A DNA stretch of 11,665 bases from Bacteroidales bacterium. Its GTDB lineage: Bacteria > Bacteroidota > Bacteroidia > Bacteroidales > JAOZVK01. This document shows, piece by piece, positions 6,122-11,665 of the stretch (the stretch's first letter is position 1; each line of letters begins with the position of its first letter). Under the pieces are notes generated by a model. It was not told the DNA's origin. It saw only the letters and a list, made by a program, of their open reading frames with translations, and searched no databases. The DNA lies in NCBI GenBank assembly GCA_029938185.1, contig JAOZVK010000132.1, positions 1 through 11,665 of the forward strand, given 5' to 3'. Position numbers and translations under genes: made by a program.

Positions 6122-7255
6122 ATGAAAAAATTTATCTTAATTTTCGCATTTATTATCGGAACGATACAAATGATAAATGCACAAGAAACCAATGAAGAGT
6201 GGAAAACGCAAACTCATGTAACTGGATATTTGTCTCTCAATGGCGAATATATACACAACTTGCCTGTATTTAAAGATGTTAAAGGACGTGATATAGGACT
6301 GAATATAGGAGAAGCAAGCGTGCTTACTACAATAAAACCTCTCGAAAAATTAAAAATTAATTCGGTTGTAACATATAAACCGAAATTAACTTGGGAAGAA
6401 GTTATCACAGAAATAAGTGGAGAATGGAAGTTTAATGAAAAATTTACGACAAAAGCTGGTCGATTTTTACTTCCGCTTCACCCAGCTAATTCACAATATT
6501 ATGCACCTATGAATGTAGGTATTGCATTACCAATGTTCGTTACAAATCAACCTCTGTTTCCTCTAAGTATGAATGGACTGAATATTAATGGAGACATTTC
6601 TTTAAGTAACAATATATCAATCCATTATAATCTATCAGGCGGACAATATACAAAATATTCCAAAAAAGAGGCAGGGCTTCTCGGTTTTTTTGGCAGAGAC
6701 GGTGTATATATGAATAATAACGTAGAAAAAGTGAATGAATTTATTCAACAAGTTGAAAGCAAACAAAACGGAATATATCCGAGTTATTTTGGAAGTGGTG
6801 GAAAACTTGCAATTCATATAGGCGATTATTTGGAAATAGGAGGAGCTGGATTTTTCAGCACAGAAAAATTGAGCAAACAGCCTAACGAAACAACAATTTT
6901 CAAAACAGATATAGAAATAATAAATTATGGAACTAATTTAGTATTCGATTACAATAATCTAAATATCAAAGCATCTGCATGGTTTGGAAATGAAACTCCT
7001 AATGATGCACAACATTTTGATACATACAATTGGGAGATGTATTATGGAGAAATTGCATACACATTTAATACAGTAACACCATATTCTAAAATAGAAATAG
7101 TAAACGGACGACTGAAAGACTGGCAAAGATTTACACTTGGAATTAATTATCGTCCTATTTTTGAAACAACTTTTAAAGTTGAATATCACCGTTATTTACA
7201 AGAATATGTCGATGATTTTAATATTTTTCAAGTAGCTATTATTTATTCATTCTAA
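6122..7255 (+). CDS. Outer-membrane beta-barrel (porin-like) protein
   Basis: The 377-residue protein has a Sec signal peptide with likely cleavage after A20 (MINA/QE). The mature chain alternates polar and hydrophobic residues in short strands with turn-rich Asn/Gly segments, such as GLNINGDISLSNNISIHYNL and AGRFLLPLHPANSQYY. It ends in IIYSF; a terminal Phe is the usual sorting signal for outer-membrane barrels. This suggests a porin-like channel of roughly 14-18 strands; the substrate cannot be read. It leads a three-gene unit, with the next start only 12 bases after its stop. I infer it supplies ligand to the periplasmic partner and chemoreceptor downstream. The ATG at 6122 follows an A-rich leader without a Shine-Dalgarno. 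No convincing TAnnTTTG box was found between the attC-like element and this gene. Confidence 0.82.
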   Translation: MKKFILIFAFIIGTIQMINAQETNEEWKTQTHVTGYLSLNGEYIHNLPVFKDVKGRDIGLNIGEASVLTTIKPLEKLKINSVVTYKPKLTWEEVITEISGEWKFNEKFTTKAGRFLLPLHPANSQYYAPMNVGIALPMFVTNQPLFPLSMNGLNINGDISLSNNISIHYNLSGGQYTKYSKKEAGLLGFFGRDGVYMNNNVEKVNEFIQQVESKQNGIYPSYFGSGGKLAIHIGDYLEIGGAGFFSTEKLSKQPNETTIFKTDIEIINYGTNLVFDYNNLNIKASAWFGNETPNDAQHFDTYNWEMYYGEIAYTFNTVTPYSKIEIVNGRLKDWQRFTLGINYRPIFETTFKVEYHRYLQEYVDDFNIFQVAIIYSF

Positions 7256-7266
7256 AAAAAAAAAAA
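7254..7266 (+). repeat. 13-A homopolymer between porin and PstS-like genes
   Basis: Thirteen A residues start inside the porin stop codon (TAA 7253-7255) and end one base before the downstream ATG at 7268. Length change here would alter only the leader of the second gene, not a reading frame. Such tracts are slippage-prone and A-rich leaders assist initiation in Bacteroidota, so it may set translation of the PstS-like gene. Confidence 0.6.
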
Positions 7267-7267
7267 T

Positions 7268-7696
7268 ATGAAATTTATATCCAAAATAGTATTAGTATTT
7301 ATATTTATTGCAGGCTCAATAATGTATGCAAACGGACAAGAATATAAAATAATTGTAAACTCATCAAACACAGTAAGTTCATTATCAAATAAAGAAGTTT
7401 CAAATTATTTTTTAAAGAAAAAAACAAGATGGAGTAACGGCACAAAAATAAATCCAGTTGATTTAAGTTCAAGTTCCGTAATAAGAAAAAACTTTTCAAA
7501 AAATATACACAAAAAAAGTATAGGACAAGTAAGAGCATTTTGGCAACAATCTGTTTTTTCAGGCAAAGCATCGCCACCGCCAGAAAAGAAAAATGACAAG
7601 GCTGTTATTTATTATGTGAAAACAAAAAAAGGGGCTATCGGTTATGTTTCAAAAAATGCTAATACTAAAGAGGTTAAACTAATAACTATTAAATAA
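7268..7696 (+). CDS. Half-length PstS-like periplasmic protein
   Basis: The 142-residue product has a signal peptide with probable cleavage after ANG23. The mature part follows the pattern of phosphate-type substrate-binding proteins: V-N-S-S-N-T-V-S-S-L at the first strand, LSNKEVSNYFLKKKTRWSNG (the K-x-x-x-W-x-x-G turn), RKNF, RAFWQQSVFSGKASPPP, and the diagnostic GAIGYV at residues 122-127. PstS proteins are normally 270-350 residues with two lobes, so this is a one-lobe version. No ABC permease or ATPase gene is nearby. It probably acts as a ligand-presenting protein for the receptor rather than in uptake; whether it binds phosphate is unknown. It starts 12 bases after the porin stop and ends 8 bases before the chemoreceptor start, indicating one transcript. 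Confidence 0.8.
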   Translation: MKFISKIVLVFIFIAGSIMYANGQEYKIIVNSSNTVSSLSNKEVSNYFLKKKTRWSNGTKINPVDLSSSSVIRKNFSKNIHKKSIGQVRAFWQQSVFSGKASPPPEKKNDKAVIYYVKTKKGAIGYVSKNANTKEVKLITIK

Positions 7697-7704
7697 AAAT
7701 TCAA

Positions 7705-9315
7705 ATGTTAAAAAATTTAAAATTTCAATACAAAATTGTAATTTTTCCTGTTTTTTTTATTATGTTTTTAATAGGTTTGTATTTTGTATCATCTTTTTAT
7801 GACAATAAAAATGAAAAACTTATTTCGCAAACGCAAAATATATTTTTACCGAGTATAGAAAATAGTATAAAACTCAACAATAAATTATCGACAATTCAAA
7901 AATCTCTTCAAGATGCAGTTGCATCGGCAGAAGAATATAAATTGAGCGAAACGGATACAATTGCACAAAATTTTACGAATTTATGTTTATCGCTTATTGA
8001 AAAAACAGATGCTAAATTTGTGAAAGACAGTATTTTGGACTTATTCAATAGTTATTATTCCAATGCAAAAACAGTTAGCAAAGAGATGATAGCTGGCGAT
8101 TTTTCTGAAAATTTAAGTCAAAATATTACCATCATGTTGTCTCAATACAACAACTTAGACAGCTTGTTGAACGTGTTAGAAACAAACAGCCGGCAACAAA
8201 CAAATTTACATTTTGCAGAGATTGAGAGAAACAATAAAAAATCGTCAAATTTCAATTTATTCCTTCTTCTGTTCGGGAGCGTTATTATTATGACAATTTC
8301 ATATTTTGTTATTATTTCAGTTGTAAAACCGATAAAGAAAACAGTTGTATATCTAAAAAAAATGTCAGATAAAAATATTAATTTTCAAATTCAAGAAAAA
8401 CGAAACGATGAAATTGGCGAACTTTACCGCTCAATAAACGAAATTAATATAAATTTCAGAGATATAATTCTGAATATAAATGACACCGCAACAGCCGTTT
8501 CAGATGCGAGTAATCAATTAAGTTCAGCTTCTGAGAAAATTTTAGAAAGAGCAAATGAGCAAGCAGCTACCACAGAAGAAGTTGCAACTTCAATGGAAGA
8601 GATGCTTGCTATGATAAACTCAAATACTCAAAATGCTGAATTGACAGGAAAAACATCGACAAAATCGGCAAATGAAATGAAACAGAGCAATGAAATTTTT
8701 GTGCAAACAATAAATTCAGTTTCAGAGATAAGCGAAAAAATATCAATAATTTCAGAAATAGCAGATAAAACAGATATTTTGTCGATAAATGCGGCGATTG
8801 AAGCGGCAAGAGCAGGAGAAAGTGGTAAAGGATTTTCGGTTGTGGCAAACGAAATTAGAAAACTTGCCGATAAAACAAAAATTGCATCAGATGAAATAAC
8901 AAAATTATCTAAAAATGGACAAGATATTTCGAGAATTGCAGGAGAAAAACTAAAAAACGCAATTCCTGAAATAATAAAAAGTGCAGAGCTTGTAAATAAC
9001 ATTGTATCAGCAGGAAAAGAACAACAAAGCGGAGTTGAAAATATCAATATTTCAGTTCAACAACTGACAGAGATAACAAATGAAAATTCAGCATCTGCCG
9101 AAGAAATGGCATCGTCTGCGGAAGAATTATCGGCACAAGCAAAGCAATTAAAAGAGTTGATTTCAGTGTTTAAAATTGGTAATTTACAAAACGAAAACGT
9201 GATTATTAAACAGGAAAATAAACAAGAATACGAAATTAAAGAACATAAAAATAAAGGATTTAATCTTACTTTATCAAACAAAGACAAATCGGATGATGAT
9301 TTTGAAACGTTTTAA
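7705..9315 (+). CDS. Methyl-accepting chemotaxis protein with C-terminal NWETF-like peptide
   Basis: The 536-residue transmembrane chemoreceptor should control CheA through CheW. TM1 spans about 10-30, a helical periplasmic sensor (about 31-184) resembles the four-helix-bundle type, TM2 is about 185-207, and HAMP follows (about 206-258, beginning VVKPIKK). The cytoplasmic hairpin carries the near-invariant tip NAAIEAARAGE from N362, then GKGFSVVANEIRKLA. Glu pairs at 291-292, 298-299, 466-467 and 473-474 lie symmetrically about the tip and are candidate methylation sites. After the hairpin, a ~45-residue Asn/Lys/Glu-rich tail ends in DFETF (532-536), resembling the CheR/CheB-docking pentapeptide NWETF. 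The gene is last in the unit with the barrel and PstS-like protein, which suggests that pair supplies its signal. Chemoreceptors are rare in Bacteroidota. No che genes are in the window. Confidence 0.93.
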   Translation: MLKNLKFQYKIVIFPVFFIMFLIGLYFVSSFYDNKNEKLISQTQNIFLPSIENSIKLNNKLSTIQKSLQDAVASAEEYKLSETDTIAQNFTNLCLSLIEKTDAKFVKDSILDLFNSYYSNAKTVSKEMIAGDFSENLSQNITIMLSQYNNLDSLLNVLETNSRQQTNLHFAEIERNNKKSSNFNLFLLLFGSVIIMTISYFVIISVVKPIKKTVVYLKKMSDKNINFQIQEKRNDEIGELYRSINEININFRDIILNINDTATAVSDASNQLSSASEKILERANEQAATTEEVATSMEEMLAMINSNTQNAELTGKTSTKSANEMKQSNEIFVQTINSVSEISEKISIISEIADKTDILSINAAIEAARAGESGKGFSVVANEIRKLADKTKIASDEITKLSKNGQDISRIAGEKLKNAIPEIIKSAELVNNIVSAGKEQQSGVENINISVQQLTEITNENSASAEEMASSAEELSAQAKQLKELISVFKIGNLQNENVIIKQENKQEYEIKEHKNKGFNLTLSNKDKSDDDFETF

Positions 9316-9369
9316 TTGATTTATTTCAAAAAAAAACTTATTTTTACAGTTGTTAAAAACGTAATAAAA
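9127..9369 (+). repeat. Duplicated MCP 3' block, copy 2
   Basis: This is the partner of the block at 3119-3361, in the full-length receptor gene. It holds the last ~60 codons and 54 bases after the stop. The downstream bases differ at only two positions between copies, fewer per base than the coding part. That may mean the 3' end is functional or was recently converted between copies. Confidence 0.93.
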
Positions 9370-9383
9370 GCAAGAAGTTACCG

Positions 9384-9419
9384 TTATAATCAATTGAAAA
9401 AAACAAGAAATTGATATAA
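9384..9419. terminator. Weak AT-rich hairpin after the chemoreceptor
   Basis: TTATAATCAATT at 9384-9395 pairs with AATTGATATAA at 9409-9419 with one bulged A, giving 11 pairs but only one G-C. The loop is 13 bases. It lies between the receptor and the next restriction-modification gene. Low stability and lack of a T-run make terminator function uncertain. Confidence 0.25.
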
Positions 9420-9456
9420 ATTGAGTATTTATGCAAAATACTTTTGAAAAATAAAT

Positions 9457-11665
9457 ATGATATTAAAAATAAAAATACCGGCAAACTCAATAAATAAAGC
9501 TTTTCAAAAAGACAAAGTTAACAGAACTAATTTTGAAAATTTTAAAAACCAACTTCAAATAATTGTTAATAAAATTGACGACAATGAGAGTGAAGAACAT
9601 TTAAAAAATTTTCTAATTCAATTTTTCAAAAATACATTTTTTCAAAATAATGAAGTAAACACAAAAGGCAGAACAGACCTTGCTATATACAACGGAATTG
9701 ATAATAAAACAACTGTCGGAGTAATATTTGAAACAAAAAAGCCTTCAAACAAGGCTGACATGATAACAAAAACAGATATAAATAAAAAAGCACTTCACGA
9801 AATTATTTTATACTATCTACAAGAACGAATTGAATTTGAAAATAACGAAATCAAAAATATTATTGTTACCAACTTAAATGAATGGTTTATTTTTGATGCA
9901 ATAGACTTTGAACGTGCATTTTTCAATACAAAATTAAAACAGGAATATAAAAAATGGAAAACAGGACAAAAAACAAGTAAAAACACGGATTTTTTTTACA
10001 ATGAAATTGCAAAAAAATATATAAACCAAAATAATACAGAAATAGAATGCACTTATGTAAATTTTCAGACTTTCAAAAATATTGAAAAATTACCTGAAAA
10101 TAAGCTGATAAATTTATATAAATTATTTTCGCCGGAACATTTATTAAAATTACCACACGTAAACGACAGTAACTCACTTGATACAGGTTTTTATAATGAA
10201 TTACTGCACATAATAGGTTTGGAGGAAACGAAAATTAATAATAAAAAAATAATTAAACGTAAAGAAAAAGCAAACAGAAATCCTGCATCTTTGATTGAAA
10301 ACACCATTAATATACTTCAAACAGAGGATAGACTTAAACATATAAACAATATTGACAAACGATACGGCACAAAACAAAATGAACAAATTATTAATGTAGC
10401 TCTCGAATTAAATATAATGTGGATAAACCGCATTTTATTTCTTAAACTTCTCGAAGCACAATTGATTCAATATCACGGAGATAATACAAATTATCAATTC
10501 TTGAAATCCAAAAACATTGTTGATTTTGACCAACTAAACGAACTCTTTTTTGAAGTTCTTGCAAAAGAACATAACAAAAGGAGTTCAAACATAAAAGAGA
10601 TATTTAAAAAAATCCCATATCTAAACAGCTCTCTTTTTGAAATTAGCAGATTAGAAGACGAAACAATACGAATAAACAGTTTAAAATCTCGCTTAAAATT
10701 GCCAACAAGCAGTAAAAGTATCCTTACGCAAAAAAACGAACTCACAATACTTGAATATATATTAGATTTTCTTGATGCTTATGATTTTACAAGCGAAGGA
10801 AGCGGAAAAATTCAAGAAGAAAATAAGAATTTAATCAATGCCTCTGTGCTTGGGCTTATTTTTGAAAAAATTAATGGTTATAAAGACGGTTCATATTTCA
10901 CGCCAGGTTACGTTACAATGTATATGAGCCGTGAAAATATTCGCAATGCAGTTGTGCAAAAATTCAAAGAAGCTAATAACTTTGCCAAAGTTCCAAACTT
11001 TGGCAAAGTTGAAACTTTCGACGAACTAAAAGATAAAATAACAGACCGTAAACAAGCAAATAAAGTAATAAACAGCCTTAAAATATGCGACCCAGCCGTT
11101 GGCTCAGGGCATTTTCTTGTTTCTGCACTAAACGAAATAATTACAATAAAATCAGAACTTGGAATATTAGAATATCAAAACTCAAATCGTGTAAAGAACT
11201 ATAAAATTGAAGTCGTAAACGATGAATTAATAATTTCAGATAAAGAAACAGAAGAATTATTTGAATATTCTTTAAATAAAAAAGGAAACGCAGTTGATTA
11301 TAAACAAGATTTGCAAGAGGCAATATTCCATGAAAAACAAACAATTATAGAAAACTGTCTTTTTGGTGTAGATATTAATCCAAACTCTGTAAATATTTGT
11401 AGGTTAAGACTTTGGATTGAATTATTGAAAAGTTCATATTACACGAAAGAAAGCAAATATTTAGAATTAAAAACACTTCCTAATATTGATATTAACATTA
11501 AACAAGGAAATTCACTTGTAGGGCGTTTTTCCCTCAACGGAAACGGTGTTACAAATGGACAAGCACAGAAAATGAAACTTGTAACCGAAAAATACAAAAC
11601 ACAAGTTATTTTATACAAATCAACAAACGATAAAATTGTAAAACAAAAAGCCGAAAATGAAATAT
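9457..11665 (+). CDS. Type IIG-like restriction-modification enzyme (3'-truncated by window edge)
   Basis: The frame is open from the ATG at 9457 to the edge, giving 736 residues of a protein usually 1000-1300 long. An in-frame TGA at 9445-9447 makes this the first possible ATG. The N-terminus has a PD-(D/E)xK-like nuclease: RTDLAIYN with D74, then VGVIFETKKP with E92 and K94. A long helical linker follows. The methyltransferase begins near YKDGSYFTPGYVT; SAM motif I is CDPAVGSGHFL from D545, and GVDINPNSVNICRLRLWIEL (from G637) is the acidic SAM-contact region of Eco57I-like enzymes. GNSLVGRFS follows. The catalytic NPPY and the target-recognition domain should lie past the edge and are not seen. 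It should methylate adenine and cut unmodified DNA without partner subunits. It is the second single-chain R-M gene in the window and has a different motif I from the first, so it is not a simple duplicate. Confidence 0.87.
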   Translation, partial: MILKIKIPANSINKAFQKDKVNRTNFENFKNQLQIIVNKIDDNESEEHLKNFLIQFFKNTFFQNNEVNTKGRTDLAIYNGIDNKTTVGVIFETKKPSNKADMITKTDINKKALHEIILYYLQERIEFENNEIKNIIVTNLNEWFIFDAIDFERAFFNTKLKQEYKKWKTGQKTSKNTDFFYNEIAKKYINQNNTEIECTYVNFQTFKNIEKLPENKLINLYKLFSPEHLLKLPHVNDSNSLDTGFYNELLHIIGLEETKINNKKIIKRKEKANRNPASLIENTINILQTEDRLKHINNIDKRYGTKQNEQIINVALELNIMWINRILFLKLLEAQLIQYHGDNTNYQFLKSKNIVDFDQLNELFFEVLAKEHNKRSSNIKEIFKKIPYLNSSLFEISRLEDETIRINSLKSRLKLPTSSKSILTQKNELTILEYILDFLDAYDFTSEGSGKIQEENKNLINASVLGLIFEKINGYKDGSYFTPGYVTMYMSRENIRNAVVQKFKEANNFAKVPNFGKVETFDELKDKITDRKQANKVINSLKICDPAVGSGHFLVSALNEIITIKSELGILEYQNSNRVKNYKIEVVNDELIISDKETEELFEYSLNKKGNAVDYKQDLQEAIFHEKQTIIENCLFGVDINPNSVNICRLRLWIELLKSSYYTKESKYLELKTLPNIDINIKQGNSLVGRFSLNGNGVTNGQAQKMKLVTEKYKTQVILYKSTNDKIVKQKAENEI
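10978..11010. repeat. 33-bp palindromic insertion inside the R-M coding region
   Basis: AACTTTGCCAAAGTT (10978-10992), CCA, then AACTTTGGCAAAGTT (10996-11010), the exact reverse complement of the first arm. Each arm is itself a palindrome apart from its centre base. It is in frame and encodes NFAKVPNFGKV (508-518), between helices before the SAM motif, where a surface loop is plausible. The element looks inserted rather than evolved as protein. Confidence 0.8.

Noticed and set aside
7305..7599. Minus-strand open frames opposite the PstS-like gene, and similar ones opposite the MCP, porin and R-M genes
   Set aside because: They lie wholly inside well-supported plus-strand genes, show no family motifs, and are Leu/Phe/Ser-rich as expected from reading the complement of A-rich coding DNA.
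7268..7696. Phosphate uptake system (Pst)
   Set aside because: The binding protein is half length and no pstA, pstB, pstC or phoU gene is adjacent.
9421..9456. Promoter box TATTTATG (9426-9433) for the second R-M gene
   Set aside because: One mismatch to TAnnTTTG and no suitable -33 element; in this AT-rich DNA it is not distinguishable from background.
1..11665. CRISPR arrays, tRNA and rRNA genes
   Set aside because: No regularly spaced long repeats, no cloverleaf-like segments and no rRNA signatures were seen on either strand.

Overview
The window is AT-rich and looks like a Bacteroidota (Bacteroidetes) genome. Start codons follow A/T-rich leaders with no Shine-Dalgarno sequence. A box matching the Bacteroidota sigma-A element TAnnTTTG precedes the first complete gene, the lipoprotein and exported proteins have Bacteroidota-like signals, and the outer-membrane protein ends in aromatic Phe. 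A chemoreceptor is unusual for this phylum, so the assignment is an inference.

Layout. Positions 1-520 are genomic debris: the 3' end of an unrecognised ORF, a short direct repeat, a decayed group II intron-type reverse transcriptase, and a possible remnant of an integron attC-like site. Positions 600-2936 encode a single-chain restriction-modification enzyme (nuclease, methyltransferase and one target-recognition domain). At 3011-3307 lies a 98-codon chimera: a membrane-anchor N-terminus joined directly to the last ~60 codons of a chemoreceptor. The full-length relative of that tail is in this window (7705-9315), and the duplicated block is about 92% identical. A strong inverted repeat and a predicted lipoprotein gene (3559-4134) follow, then a terminator hairpin and an AlbA_2 (Schlafen-like)/ATPase-like regulator (4202-5860). 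A short tandem repeat and a ~96-bp attC-like stem lie at 5859-6031.

Positions 6122-9315 hold a tight three-gene unit: an outer-membrane beta-barrel, a half-length PstS-like periplasmic protein and a methyl-accepting chemotaxis protein. I infer an envelope-spanning sensory module in which the barrel admits a ligand, the small periplasmic protein binds or presents it, and the receptor signals to a CheA/CheW array encoded elsewhere. The receptor ends in DFETF, which resembles the NWETF docking pentapeptide for CheR/CheB. The truncated copy keeps the same ending.

From 9457 to the window edge is the first ~736 codons of a second single-chain (type IIG-like) restriction-modification enzyme. It carries an in-frame 33-bp palindromic insertion. 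The region therefore combines a sensory operon with defence-type genes, mobile-element scars and duplications, typical of an accessory or recombination-prone locus.
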